Shown here piece after piece: positions 26,301-37,521 of a DNA stretch of 64,000 nt. Positions within the stretch are counted from its first letter, which is position 1; the number at the start of each line of letters is the position of its first letter. The stretch covers positions 30,779 through 94,778 of the forward strand of contig NZ_JAAGSC010000039.1 in NCBI RefSeq assembly GCF_010499265.1. The letters are read 5' to 3'. The translations under genes were made by a program, and so were the position numbers. The stretch is from Wenzhouxiangella limi (GTDB taxonomy: Bacteria; Pseudomonadota; Gammaproteobacteria; Xanthomonadales; Wenzhouxiangellaceae). A model generated the notes under the pieces. That model was not told where the DNA came from and ran no database searches. It worked only from the letters and a program-made list of their open reading frames with translations.

Positions 26301-28508
26301 TCAGTCCTCGATCAGGCCGCGGCGCTCGAGCAGCGGCTCGATGCCGGGAACGCGGCCGGCGAAGTCCTGGTAGAGCTCCATGGCCTCCTTGCTGCCGCCT
26401 TTGGACAGCACGGTATCGCGCAGGCGCTGGCCGGTTTCGCGATCCAGGCCACCGTTTTCGCGGATCCAGAGCACGCTGTCGGCGTCCAGCACCTCGGCCC
26501 AGAAATACGAGTAGTAGCCGGCCGAGTAACCGCCCATGCTGTGCGAAAAGTAAGGCGTGCGGTAGCGCGGCGGGACCGGGTCGTAATCCATGCCGGCCGC
26601 GGCCAGGACCTCGGCCTCGAACGCCATCACCTCATCCGGGCCCGGGACCTCGTCGGGGCCAAGCTGGTGCATGGCCATGTCGAGGACCGATGCGGCCAGG
26701 TACTCGGTGGTGCGGAAGCCCTCGTTGAACAGCGCGGCCTCCATCACCCGGTCGAGCAACTCCTGCGGGATCGGCTCGCCGGTCTCGTAGTGGATGGCGT
26801 AGTTGGCCAGCACTTCCGGCCAGTCGGCCCACATTTCATAGACCTGCGAGGGATACTCGACGAAATCGCGCGGCACCGAGGTGGCGGCAAAGGTCGGGAA
26901 GCGCACGTCCGAGAACAGGCCATGGACGGCGTGGCCGAACTCGTGGAACATGGTCACGACCTCGTCCCAGGTCAAAAGCGTGGGCTCGCCTTCCGGCGGC
27001 TTGGGGACGTTCAAGTGGTTGCCGACCACCGGATAGCCGCCGAGCAGGCCGGAGTGGACCCGGTAGGAGTTCATCCAGGCCCCGCCGCGCTTGGACGAGC
27101 GGGCGTAGAAGTCGGTGATGAACAGGCCCATGCCCTCGCCATCGGCGTCAAAAACTTCCCAGACGGTGGTGTCAGGGTGGTAGCTGGGCAGGTCCTCACG
27201 CTCGACGAAGGTAATGCCGAACAGTTTTTCGGCCGAATAGAACACGCCGTTGACCAGCACGTTGCGCATCTCGAAGTACGGGCGCACTTCGGCATCGTCG
27301 AAATCGAAGCGCTGCTGGCGCAGCTTTTCGGTGTAGTAGGCCCAGTCCCAGGAAGCCAGCTCGAACGGCTCTTCGCCGCTTTCTTCGGCGGCCTCGTCGA
27401 TCAGGGCCTGCAGCGCCTCGCCCTCGCGCCGGGCGTTGGCCACGGCGATCGGACCGACCCGCTCGTGCAGCTCGTTGACGGTCTCGACGCTGCCGGCGGT
27501 CTGCTCTTCGAGCACGTAGTCGGCGTGGGTGTCGTAGCCCAGCATGCGGGCGCGCTCGGCGCGCAGCGCCAGGATCTGGCTGACGGTGGCAGTGGTGTCG
27601 TGCTCGTTGCCGCGGCTGCCGCGATCGAGCGAGGCGGTGTGCAGGCGCTCGCGCGCGGCCCGGTTGTCCATGGACGCCAGCGGCGGCTGACCCGAAGTAT
27701 TGAGCAAGGTGATGACATAGTTGCCCTCGCCCTGCTCTCGCTCGACGGCCTCGCTGGCGGCCGACTCGATGCGCGAATCGCTCAGGCCGGCCAGCATGTC
27801 GACGTCGTCGTAGACCACGGCCGAGTCGTTGACCTCGGCCAGCACCTTCTGGCTGAACTCCGTGCCCAGCGCGGCCAGCTCGGAGTTGATCTCGCGCAGA
27901 CGCGCCTTGCCGTCTTCGTCCAGCCGGGCGCCGGCGCGGACGAACTGGCGATACACGTGCTCGAGCAGGCGCAGCGACTCGGCGTCCAGCTCCAGCGAGT
28001 CGCGGTCCTCGTAGAGGGTCTCGATGCGGGCAAACAGGTTCGGGTTAAGCAGGATGGCGTCGCGGTGCGCCGCCAGCCGCGGCGAGACCTCGCGCTGGAC
28101 GGCCTGCAGGTCGGGGTTGGTGTGGGCCCCGCTCAAGTTCCCGAACACGCGCTGCACGCCGGCCAGGGTCTGCCCGGCCCGCTCCAGGGCAACAATGGTG
28201 TTGTCGAAGGTCGGCGGCTCCGAGTTGTCGGCAATCGCCTCGATTTCCTGGATCTGCTCATCCATGCCCTGCTCGAAGGCGGGCAGGAAGTGCTCGTTGC
28301 GGATCTGATCGAACGGCGGCAGGCCGTAGGGCAGATCGCTGTCGGCCAGCAGCGGATTGATTTCTTCCGGCTCGGGGATGACGTCCTCGGGCTCGGCTTC
28401 GGTACCCATCGGCGCGGTCGGCGCTTCAGGCATGGGCGGTGGCTCGGACTCCGAGCAGGCGACCAGCAGCAGCGCTGCCGGCAAAGCTAACAAAAGGGTT
28501 CGGTTCAC
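26301..28508 (-). CDS. M3-family peptidyl-dipeptidase (Dcp-like), lipoprotein
   Basis: 735 residues. MFHEFGHAVHG near residue 518 is the HExxH zinc motif of the M3 (thimet oligopeptidase) family, and the length and C-terminal GGYSAGYYSYFWAEVLDAD match peptidyl-dipeptidase Dcp. The N terminus is a lipoprotein signal with lipobox LVAC, so the enzyme is probably anchored in the periplasm rather than cytoplasmic like E. coli Dcp. It removes C-terminal dipeptides from oligopeptides. It lies 62 bases downstream of tadA. Confidence 0.9.
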   Translation of the reverse strand: MNRTLLLALPAALLLVACSESEPPPMPEAPTAPMGTEAEPEDVIPEPEEINPLLADSDLPYGLPPFDQIRNEHFLPAFEQGMDEQIQEIEAIADNSEPPTFDNTIVALERAGQTLAGVQRVFGNLSGAHTNPDLQAVQREVSPRLAAHRDAILLNPNLFARIETLYEDRDSLELDAESLRLLEHVYRQFVRAGARLDEDGKARLREINSELAALGTEFSQKVLAEVNDSAVVYDDVDMLAGLSDSRIESAASEAVEREQGEGNYVITLLNTSGQPPLASMDNRAARERLHTASLDRGSRGNEHDTTATVSQILALRAERARMLGYDTHADYVLEEQTAGSVETVNELHERVGPIAVANARREGEALQALIDEAAEESGEEPFELASWDWAYYTEKLRQQRFDFDDAEVRPYFEMRNVLVNGVFYSAEKLFGITFVEREDLPSYHPDTTVWEVFDADGEGMGLFITDFYARSSKRGGAWMNSYRVHSGLLGGYPVVGNHLNVPKPPEGEPTLLTWDEVVTMFHEFGHAVHGLFSDVRFPTFAATSVPRDFVEYPSQVYEMWADWPEVLANYAIHYETGEPIPQELLDRVMEAALFNEGFRTTEYLAASVLDMAMHQLGPDEVPGPDEVMAFEAEVLAAAGMDYDPVPPRYRTPYFSHSMGGYSAGYYSYFWAEVLDADSVLWIRENGGLDRETGQRLRDTVLSKGGSKEAMELYQDFAGRVPGIEPLLERRGLIED

Positions 28509-28570
28509 GGTTTCATGGGTCCATGCGAATCAACAAGCGGCAAATCATACCACCGGCAGGGCTTGCCCAA

Positions 28571-29020
28571 TCAGCGCCGGGCCCGGAAGAAGGCGCGCAA
28601 CATCGCGGCCGATTCTTCGGCCAGCACCCCGGACACGACCTCGCAGCGGTGATTCAACGCCGGGCTGTCGAGTACCCGGAAAACCGAGCGCGCGGCGCCG
28701 GTGCGCGGATCGTCAGCACCGTAGACCACGCGAGCGATGCGGGCCTGGACGATCGCGCCGGCGCACATCGCGCACGGCTCCAGGGTGACATAGAGGGTGG
28801 CGCCGGGGAGGCGGTAATTGCCCACGCGAGCCGCCGCGGCCCGGATCGCGATCATCTCGGCGTGGGCTGACGGGTCGTGGTCGCGGATCAGGGTATTGAA
28901 GCCCTCCCCCAGTACCTCGTCGTCGCGCACCAGCACGGCACCCACCGGCACCTCGCCGATGGCTTCGGCCTTGCGCGCCAGGGCCAAGGCGTGGTGCATC
29001 CAGTCGCGCTCGCTGTTCAT
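28571..29020 (-). CDS. tadA: tRNA-specific adenosine deaminase TadA
   Basis: 149 residues from the ATG at 29020. HAEMIAI supplies the first zinc ligand and catalytic Glu, and PCAMCAGA the two cysteines. DWMHHALALARKA and NTLIRDHDPSAHAE match TadA rather than cytidine deaminase. It deaminates A34 to inosine in tRNA-Arg(ACG). Its ATG overlaps the stop of the preceding membrane-protein gene as ATGA, putting this housekeeping gene at the end of a glycan/sulfotransferase operon. Confidence 0.95.
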   Translation of the reverse strand: MNSERDWMHHALALARKAEAIGEVPVGAVLVRDDEVLGEGFNTLIRDHDPSAHAEMIAIRAAAARVGNYRLPGATLYVTLEPCAMCAGAIVQARIARVVYGADDPRTGAARSVFRVLDSPALNHRCEVVSGVLAEESAAMLRAFFRARR

Positions 29021-29964
29021 CGGGCTGGCCGCCAATCCAGCGCGGCGTTCGCCAGCCAGACCGCAAATTCCATCGCCGTCGCGATCAGCCGCAGCCACAA
29101 AGCACTGACCAGGGCCGCTTCCGGCGACAGACCGGAGGCGAGAAAAACAAAAGCCCCCTCCCGTACGCCGATGCCGGCGGGAATCACCACCACCCCCTGA
29201 CCAATGATGCGAGCCGCGGCATAGGCGCAGATCACCGACACCATGCCTGAAAGATTCAGCTGTTGATCGGCCTCGGCGACCGCCTGCCAAAGCGGAATCA
29301 GTGCCCCACCTTGCAACACTCCGACGAGGATGAACAAGGCGAACCCAACCGCCCACTGGCCCACCGACCCTTCGAACACCAGGTGCTGCCGCCATCGGGC
29401 CGGCAGCGGCAGGCTGCGCTGGGCGACGGCAAACAACGGGCGTGGCGCCAGTGCCCAGGTCAGCGCCGCGGCCAGGGCGGCGGCCAGACCAATCTTGGCC
29501 GTGGTGCTCAAGGATTGAGCTTGCGACAGCAACAAAGGCAGGCTGCCGATGGCCAAAACGGCGGCGCTGGCCGTCAGATGCATCTGGGCCAGCAAGTAGC
29601 TGCGCAGTGCAGGCGCCGGCGCAACCAGGTCGGCCAACCGGTCGCACAGGACAACGGCCGGCCAAACCTTGCCCGGAACATAGCGGCTGATGAATGACTG
29701 CATGAAGGCGGAAAAAAGCCCTCGCGGCCCCGCTGGCGTCACGGTCCCTGCATGAAAGCGCAGCATCCACCACCAGCCGGCCATCATGGTCAGCAACCAC
29801 AGCAGACTGAGTGCGGCTGACAGCATGACCGCGTCCAGCCCCGGCACGACGGTCTGCTCGACCACAGACCCGCGCAGCTGCAACAAACGCTGGCTCAAAA
29901 AGCCCAGCGCCAGCGCCAGCAAGACGTAACCCAGCGCGCGCCTGAGCCAACGCCAGTGCGTCAT
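29017..29964 (-). CDS. Lysylphosphatidylglycerol synthase TM-region-like membrane protein (PF03706 type)
   Basis: 315 residues with about 8 hydrophobic helices. FISRYVPGKVWP and VVIPAGIGVREG are the hallmark loops of the UPF0104/PF03706 family, which includes the flippase part of MprF and membrane proteins of glycolipid pathways. By position between a sulfotransferase and tadA, it may help move or modify a lipid-linked product; this is inference. It starts in a TGATG overlap with the sulfotransferase gene. Confidence 0.8.
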   Translation of the reverse strand: MTHWRWLRRALGYVLLALALGFLSQRLLQLRGSVVEQTVVPGLDAVMLSAALSLLWLLTMMAGWWWMLRFHAGTVTPAGPRGLFSAFMQSFISRYVPGKVWPAVVLCDRLADLVAPAPALRSYLLAQMHLTASAAVLAIGSLPLLLSQAQSLSTTAKIGLAAALAAALTWALAPRPLFAVAQRSLPLPARWRQHLVFEGSVGQWAVGFALFILVGVLQGGALIPLWQAVAEADQQLNLSGMVSVICAYAAARIIGQGVVVIPAGIGVREGAFVFLASGLSPEAALVSALWLRLIATAMEFAVWLANAALDWRPAR

Positions 29965-30932
29965 CAGCGATTGACCGGCAGTGGTCCCAGCGTGCGCAGC
30001 GCCAGCTTGCGCCGAATCACGCAGGGGATGTAGCCAGTACGGTGGGTGGCGTAGTGACGCACTTGCGCTGCCAGGCCGACCAAACGCCGGGCCGCGAAAC
30101 CGGATCGAGGGAGCCAGCCCGGCCGCAGTCCGCCGCCGGTCTGGCGCGCGTAGCCCAGCTCATCCATCAAATCACCGCAAATCGACTCGACCAGCGCGAT
30201 CTGAGAGGAGTCAGTCCGGCTTTGCCAGGCATGGACCGAGCGCGCCGAAACCGGCTGCGCCAGACCGGCGTGAATCCCCTGGTAATAGCTGCCGTAAGCA
30301 TCGGGTGCGCGTTGATGGTATTCGAGCATGGCCGGTTGAAAATCGAGGTCCAGAAAGGCACACACGCTTCGCAGCACGACCTCCGGCTCATTCACCAGAC
30401 GCTCATAGGTAATGCGCAGCACCTCGTCGGGATGATCGCGTTCGAAATCCAGACCGGCAGCCACGTCATTCTTCCAGCGGCACGCGGCGTGGTACCAGGT
30501 CGAGCGATGCACCTCCGAGCGGACCAAAGAACTGGCGACAGCGCGCGGATCACGGACAACATGCACGAAGCGCGCTCCCGGAAAGTGCGTTCTCAGCAAA
30601 CGCATATAGCGCACGAAGCGAGGGGTTTTCTGCCCCCAGCGCTGCTTTTGTTGGCGGTTCAGGTAGAGTCGGTGAACGCGGTCAACAAGCTGCGCAGCCG
30701 ACCGACAATTGTTCAAATCAGCTGTGGTACAGGACAGTCCCCATTCCTTGAGCTCGTATTCTTTCGGTAACAGTCGCTGCAGCGCCGGCAGCGGCCGCCG
30801 TGCATTGAGATAATCAATGATGAACAGCGACTCCAGCGGCACGCCGACCAGTGAATGACTGTCGAGCATGGAACGCAATAGCGTGGTTCCGGAACGACCA
30901 CAGCCGACTATAAAAAACGGAGCAGAAAACAT
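29964..30932 (-). CDS. Sulfotransferase family protein
   Basis: 322 residues from the ATG at 30932. FIVGCGRSGTTLLRSML at the N terminus is the 5'-phosphosulfate-binding loop, and FVHVVRDPRAVASSLVRS is the 3'-phosphate-binding segment, so it should use PAPS. ITYERLVNEPE fits the family. The acceptor is unknown; neighbours suggest a glycolipid or polysaccharide. PAPS could come from CysD/CysNC, 10 kb away. Its start is 5 bases after the stop of the upstream membrane-protein gene. Confidence 0.88.
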   Translation of the reverse strand: MFSAPFFIVGCGRSGTTLLRSMLDSHSLVGVPLESLFIIDYLNARRPLPALQRLLPKEYELKEWGLSCTTADLNNCRSAAQLVDRVHRLYLNRQQKQRWGQKTPRFVRYMRLLRTHFPGARFVHVVRDPRAVASSLVRSEVHRSTWYHAACRWKNDVAAGLDFERDHPDEVLRITYERLVNEPEVVLRSVCAFLDLDFQPAMLEYHQRAPDAYGSYYQGIHAGLAQPVSARSVHAWQSRTDSSQIALVESICGDLMDELGYARQTGGGLRPGWLPRSGFAARRLVGLAAQVRHYATHRTGYIPCVIRRKLALRTLGPLPVNR

Positions 30933-30937
30933 CCGGA

Positions 30938-32767
30938 TTATTTCGCCTGCCAGGGCTGCTGCTTGTCGGAGTGTCGCTCTGCTGACATTGTCCGGACGGT
31001 GGTGAACCAGTTGCCGGAAACAACCTCGAAGCCTTCCAGTGCATGGTAGCTCTCCGCCACAGCACGCAACTCTGCCCGTCGTTCGTCGGCTGGTGGCCAG
31101 GTATAGCTGTCCCAACGCATATGGAAATGGGGCACGACCAACACGTCGAAGTCCACCTCGTTGAGCAGTTGCGCGCGCTGCGCCGCGCTGGCTGATTGCG
31201 TCAGCCGCTCGCGCAGCGCCTCCGGCCAGGAAGCGACTGCCAGGCGGCGGGGCTTGTCGCCGGAGACGTTGAAGGTCCGGCATCCTGCACGCGCGCACAA
31301 GTAGGTCGAAAAAAACTCGTTGCCGTAGCGGTCACCGGCCACGAAGACCACGCGCTCACCTGGACTGACCAGCGTTGACAGTTCTTCGATTGCAGCGGAA
31401 TCGAGCTGCCGGAAAGCGTTCGAAAAACCTTCGCTTAATGCCAGACGATGAGAAAAATCGGGAAAATACTCAGCAGCTACCCAGAGCAGCAGCGTGATGG
31501 CAACAGCATTGCCCGGGCGGCCGCGTCCAGTTAACTCCTGGAAAAAGAGCATCAGCATAGCCACCAGTCCTATGGCAACCAGGAGGTACCAACGCGAGAC
31601 CGATCGCATATTGGAAAACGGCGCGATCTCGTAAACAAACGCATGGGGCAAACCCACCACCGCAGCCTCGGCGGGCATTCGATAGGTATCAAAGGTCACG
31701 GGGGCATCAGCAACACGGTCTTCAGCCACCGAGGCAATTTTCAGCGAAGGCCCGAGCGCCATCAGAAAGGCGGCCACCACTGAAACCAGCAAGACCATAT
31801 GCAACGTATTTCGCCAGGGTCGCACCAAAATGACGAATCCCAGCAGACCCATCGCCAATCCGAGACCCAGGTAACTGTGAGCGGTCATCTCACCGTCGGT
31901 GTAAAAAAGCGCGGGCTCGAGAGCGCCGACACCCCACAGCGGACCCAGTGCGTACAACGCAGGATTTCGCGACAGAAAGGCCAAAAGATCGATACCCTGC
32001 CCGCGAAAATAGTCCATCGGCATAACCGCGTAATCCGCCCCGCCAGGAATGTATTGACGATAGAGAAAAACGGCGAGCAGTGCGGCGGCCAGCCAAACCA
32101 GGACACGAAGCACCTTAGACGGCCAGCTTGCGCGTGCGGCGGTCAGTAACTGCGCAATAGCCAGCCAGCCACCGAAGGTAAGCGCCATGACCAGACTGTA
32201 GGGCTCCTGGAACAGGGCCAACGAAAAAACCACCGCCAGCAACGCAAAAGCGAATACATGATTGTGTAAACGCCAAGCCACTAACTGGGCCCAAAGCACC
32301 GCCGGCAGCAGAGCAAAACCCCACAGCATGAGCGGGTAGCCACTCTTGGCAAAAACGATCGGCAGCGCAAGAAACAGGATCGAACCCGCCACCGCCAACC
32401 AGACATTTACGCCAATTGCGCGGAGAAACCCCTGGCTTCCCAGACCGGCCACATACAACACCAGCAACGAGGCCAGGTTCCATGCCGTGAGCAAATCAAC
32501 CGGGGCCAGTCTGCGGATCAAACCAGCCACCTGCACCATCGGCAATCCATAGGTCAGCGCATGCTGCTCACCCAGCGAGGTCAGCGGGCAGTAAAACCAG
32601 GCGCCAGTCTGAGCAAAGCATTCGATCGCGCCCAGCGCCGGCAGCATCAGGCCCAGCGACATCAGGTGATCCAGCGGCCAGGTCCCGTAGAGCGGTGCCA
32701 GGGAAAGCACCGGCAACCCCAGTAGCGCCAGGAACCACAGTCCGGAATCAGAGGAGTCCCGGCTCAA
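30938..32767 (-). CDS. Polytopic membrane protein, possible GT-C-type glycosyltransferase
   Basis: 609 residues. About 12 hydrophobic helices occupy residues 1-425, followed by a ~185-residue soluble C-terminal part. This plan resembles GT-C lipid-linked sugar transferases, but I cannot point to a certain catalytic motif. The predicted start is TTG overlapping the stop of the GT2 gene as TTGA, consistent with coupling. It sits between the GT2 and sulfotransferase genes. Confidence 0.6.
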   Translation of the reverse strand: MSRDSSDSGLWFLALLGLPVLSLAPLYGTWPLDHLMSLGLMLPALGAIECFAQTGAWFYCPLTSLGEQHALTYGLPMVQVAGLIRRLAPVDLLTAWNLASLLVLYVAGLGSQGFLRAIGVNVWLAVAGSILFLALPIVFAKSGYPLMLWGFALLPAVLWAQLVAWRLHNHVFAFALLAVVFSLALFQEPYSLVMALTFGGWLAIAQLLTAARASWPSKVLRVLVWLAAALLAVFLYRQYIPGGADYAVMPMDYFRGQGIDLLAFLSRNPALYALGPLWGVGALEPALFYTDGEMTAHSYLGLGLAMGLLGFVILVRPWRNTLHMVLLVSVVAAFLMALGPSLKIASVAEDRVADAPVTFDTYRMPAEAAVVGLPHAFVYEIAPFSNMRSVSRWYLLVAIGLVAMLMLFFQELTGRGRPGNAVAITLLLWVAAEYFPDFSHRLALSEGFSNAFRQLDSAAIEELSTLVSPGERVVFVAGDRYGNEFFSTYLCARAGCRTFNVSGDKPRRLAVASWPEALRERLTQSASAAQRAQLLNEVDFDVLVVPHFHMRWDSYTWPPADERRAELRAVAESYHALEGFEVVSGNWFTTVRTMSAERHSDKQQPWQAK

Positions 32768-33720
32768 ATCTTCTTACCGGATCGATCATAGTCGTTACGA
32801 AGCATGCGCGAGCGAATCTGCTGCAGCAGCAGCCGGTTGGCGGCCAGCTGATCGGCCAGAAAAGCCACCAGCACGGTCTGGAAGCCAGCGATCAGCAGCA
32901 CCGCGGCCAGGATCAGCGACTGGACATGGCCGTCACCCTCGCCCAGCAGCCAGTAGACCAGGAAACGCAGCCCGAGCAGCGCGCCGAGCAACAAGCTGAC
33001 CGAACCGATCGCCGCAAAGAAACGAAACGGCCGATAGATCACGAAGATCCGCACGATCGTGATCATCGAACGCTTGATGTAAGACGGTATGCTCTTGACC
33101 AGTCGCGAGGGCCGCAGGTCGTCGTTGACCCGCACCGGCACCGAGGCGATGGCCATGTTGCGCTGGCCGGCCTGGATGATGGTCTCAAGCGTGTAGGTGT
33201 AGTTATTGAATACGTTGAGCTCGGTGGCCGCCGCCCGGCTGATGGCGCGAAAGCCCGAGGGCGCGTCGGGAACCTCGGTGTCGCTGGCCTTGCGCACCAC
33301 CCAGCTGCCCAGCTTCTGCAGCTGCTTCTTGAGCCAGGAGAAGTGTTCGATATGGCTGATGGGGCGCTCGCCGATGACCAGGTCAGCCTCCTTGGCCACC
33401 ACGGGCGCGACCAGTTTTTCGATATCGCCGCCGTGATACTGGTTGTCGGCGTCGGTGTTGACGATGACATCGGCGCCCAGCTCCAGCCCGCGCTCCAGAC
33501 CGGTCATGAACGCCCGCGCCAGACCCTGGTTGCGCGTATGGCGAACCACATGATCCACACCGTGGGCGCGCGCGATCTCGGCCGTGTCGTCGCTGGACCC
33601 ATCGTCGATGATCAGCCATTCAACGACATCACAGCCGGGCACCTCGCGCGGCAGTTCAGCCAGCGCCAGCGGCAGGGTTTCCGCCTCATTGAAGCAGGGA
33701 ATCTGGATGATGAGTTTCAC
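32764..33720 (-). CDS. GT2 glycosyltransferase, dolichyl-phosphate-mannose-synthase-like
   Basis: 318 residues. IIQIPCFNEAETLP opens the GT2 domain, WLIIDDGSSDDTAEIA and NTDADNQYHGGDIEKLV carry the nucleotide and DxD motifs, and two C-terminal helices (about 230-290) anchor it, as in polyprenyl-phosphate glycosyltransferases. It would transfer a sugar from a nucleotide donor to undecaprenyl phosphate, feeding a GT-C-like partner; the gene just downstream fits that role. It is the first gene of the operon running to tadA. Confidence 0.88.
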   Translation of the reverse strand: MKLIIQIPCFNEAETLPLALAELPREVPGCDVVEWLIIDDGSSDDTAEIARAHGVDHVVRHTRNQGLARAFMTGLERGLELGADVIVNTDADNQYHGGDIEKLVAPVVAKEADLVIGERPISHIEHFSWLKKQLQKLGSWVVRKASDTEVPDAPSGFRAISRAAATELNVFNNYTYTLETIIQAGQRNMAIASVPVRVNDDLRPSRLVKSIPSYIKRSMITIVRIFVIYRPFRFFAAIGSVSLLLGALLGLRFLVYWLLGEGDGHVQSLILAAVLLIAGFQTVLVAFLADQLAANRLLLQQIRSRMLRNDYDRSGKKI

Positions 33721-33894
33721 GAAATGTCAGCGCCCGAAGAGTTCACGGGAAAGTGTAGCCCATCCATCCAGCCGGACTGGATCGGCGATGAAAACATGCA
33801 CTAATCAGGCTGGGAATTCCGACCGGAACGGATCATCATTGGCCCAGACACTGCTTCGGGGTGTCGGCTCACGTTCATCAACTAAGGAGAAAAC

Positions 33895-34227
33895 ATGGCT
33901 GGCAAATTCGAGATCTACAAGGACAAGGCCGGGGAATTTCGCTTTCGGTTAAAGGCCGGCAACGGCCAGAACATCCTCGGCAGCGAGGGCTACGGCCAAA
34001 AGGCCAGCTGCCTGAACGGGATCGAATCGGTCAAGAAGAATTCGCAGAACCCGGACCGCTTCGAATGCAACCAGACCGCCACCGGCAAATGGACCTTCAG
34101 GCTCAAGGCCAGCAACGGCCAGGTCATCGGCACCAGCCAGACCTATGCCTCGGAATCGGGCTGCCGCAACGGCATGAAGAGCGTGGCAACGCAGTCGGCA
34201 GACGCGAGCGTCGACGACCAGACCTGA
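33895..34227 (+). CDS. YegP family protein (tandem DUF1508)
   Basis: 110 residues with two DUF1508 repeats, FEIYKDKAGEFRFRLKAGNG and WTFRLKASNGQVI, each followed by a CLNGIESV/CRNGMKSV helix. A strong AAGGAG ribosome binding site precedes the ATG. A small beta-rich protein of unknown function, with no signal peptide. It converges on guaA with a 4-base gap. Confidence 0.92.
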   Translation: MAGKFEIYKDKAGEFRFRLKAGNGQNILGSEGYGQKASCLNGIESVKKNSQNPDRFECNQTATGKWTFRLKASNGQVIGTSQTYASESGCRNGMKSVATQSADASVDDQT

Positions 34228-34231
34228 GCGC

Positions 34232-35809
34232 TCACTCCCACTCGATGGTCGCCGGCGGCTTGCCGGAGATGTCGTAGACCACGCGCGAGACCCCCCCGCA
34301 CTCGTTGATGATGCGGCGCGAAACGTGGTCTAAAAACGCGTGGTCCAGGTAGGCCCAGCGTGCGGTCATGAAGTCCACGGTCTCGACCGCGCGCAGCGCA
34401 ATCACGTACTCGTAGCGGCGTGCGTCACCGACCACGCCCACCGACTTGACCGGCAAGAACACCGCGAAGGCCTGGCTGACCTGGTCGTACAAATTTGCCT
34501 GGCGCAGCTCGCTGATGAAGATGTGGTCGGCCTTTTGAAGCGGCTCGACAAACTCCGGCCGGACCTCGCCCAGAATCCGCACGCCCAGCCCCGGCCCCGG
34601 GAAGGGGTGGCGCATGACCAGCTCGCGCGGCAGGCCCAGCTCGATGCCGATGCGGCGCACCTCGTCCTTGAACAGCTCTCTCAAGGGCTCGACCAGCTTC
34701 AGGTTCATCTCCTCGGGCAGGCCGCCGACGTTGTGGTGCGACTTGATCACCTTGGCCTTGCCGGTCTTGGCCCCGGCCGACTCGATCACGTCCGGGTAAA
34801 TCGTGCCCTGGGCCAGCCAGGCGGCTTCCTGGTGGGTCTTGGCCGCGGCTTCGAATACCCGGATGAACTCGCGGCCGATGATCTTGCGCTTTTCCTCCGG
34901 ATCCGACACCCCGGCCAGCGCGTCCATGAACTGCTTTTGCGCGTTGACCCGCTCGACGCGAACGCCCAGGTGCTCGGCAAACGTGGCCATGACCTGGTCA
35001 CCTTCCTGATAGCGCAACAGGCCGGTGTCGACGAAGATGCACAGCAGTTGATTACCGATCGCCTCGTGCAGCAGGGCCGCGACTACGGAGGAGTCGACCC
35101 CGCCCGAAAGGCCCAGCAGCACGGTATCCGAGCCGACCTGCTCGCGCACGCGCTCAAGCTGGTCGTCGATGATCGCCTCGGTGGTCCAGGTCGCGCCGCA
35201 GCCGCAGATCTCGTGGACGAAGCGCTCGAGGATGCGCTTGCCCTGGGCGGTGTGGGTCACCTCGGGGTGGAACTGCAGGCCGTAGTAATGACGCTCGTCG
35301 TCGCCCATGCCGGCAATCGGCGCTGACGGGGTGGTACACAGGGTCTTAAAGCCCAGCGGCAGCTCGGTGACCTTGTCGCCGTGGCTCATCCAGACTTCCA
35401 GCAGCGCCCTTCCATCGGCGTCGATGCGATCCTCGATGCCGCGGAACAGCTCGCCCGGCTCGTGCAGGGCCACCTCGGCGTAGCCGAATTCCTTTTCATC
35501 CGACGGGCTGACCGTGCCGCCGAAATGCGTGGCCATGGCCTGCATGCCGTAGCAGATCCCCAAAAGCGGCACGCCCAGCTCGAACACCACCGGCGGAATG
35601 CGCGGACTGTCGTCGAAGGCCACCGACTCCGGCCCGCCCGACAGGATGATGCCCGAGGCGGCGAAATCGGCAATCGCCTGATCGCCAACGTCAAACGGCA
35701 TGATCTCGGAATACACCCCGATCTCGCGCACCCGACGCGCGATCAGCTGGGTGTACTGCGAGCCGAAGTCCAGAATCAGAATCCGGTCGGCGTGAATATC
35801 GGCCGTCAT
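34232..35809 (-). CDS. guaA: GMP synthase (glutamine-hydrolysing)
   Basis: 525 residues, full length. The class I glutamine amidotransferase domain has the nucleophile in GICYGMQ near residue 86. The ATP-pyrophosphatase loop is [10 protein letters not shown] near 235, and the C-terminal dimerisation domain has [14 protein letters not shown] and ends IEWE. It converts XMP to GMP. It follows guaB with a 129-base gap containing an inverted repeat. Confidence 0.98.
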   Translation of the reverse strand: MTADIHADRILILDFGSQYTQLIARRVREIGVYSEIMPFDVGDQAIADFAASGIILSGGPESVAFDDSPRIPPVVFELGVPLLGICYGMQAMATHFGGTVSPSDEKEFGYAEVALHEPGELFRGIEDRIDADGRALLEVWMSHGDKVTELPLGFKTLCTTPSAPIAGMGDDERHYYGLQFHPEVTHTAQGKRILERFVHEICGCGATWTTEAIIDDQLERVREQVGSDTVLLGLSGGVDSSVVAALLHEAIGNQLLCIFVDTGLLRYQEGDQVMATFAEHLGVRVERVNAQKQFMDALAGVSDPEEKRKIIGREFIRVFEAAAKTHQEAAWLAQGTIYPDVIESAGAKTGKAKVIKSHHNVGGLPEEMNLKLVEPLRELFKDEVRRIGIELGLPRELVMRHPFPGPGLGVRILGEVRPEFVEPLQKADHIFISELRQANLYDQVSQAFAVFLPVKSVGVVGDARRYEYVIALRAVETVDFMTARWAYLDHAFLDHVSRRIINECGGVSRVVYDISGKPPATIEWE

Positions 35810-35828
35810 AGCGACAAAGCTCCTAAAG

Positions 35829-35911
35829 AAACCGCAGATGAACGCAGATCAACGCAGATAAAAACCAGAGAAATTCAAATCCGCGTTCATCTGCGTTCAT
35901 CTGCGGTTCCC
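35829..35911. repeat. Inverted repeat between guaB and guaA
   Basis: AACCGCAGATGAACGCAGAT on the left faces ATCTGCGTTCATCTGCGGTT on the right; each arm holds direct repeats of GAACGCAGAT. The arms could form a stem of over 20 bp in the guaBA transcript. There is no T-run, so it is not a standard terminator. Confidence 0.8.
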
Positions 35912-35938
35912 TTAAGTTTTTTGACCTTGGCAAGCCCA

Positions 35939-37402
<1,464 letters not shown>

Positions 37403-37521
37403 TCACTCCGGCAGGTCAATTTCCCATTATAACAGTCAGCCCCGATTGGCCGGCTTGCTACCATACTCACGCATAGCCGGCAGCAGCCTATCGGCTCTCC
37501 ACTCACCCGAGGACGCAATCC

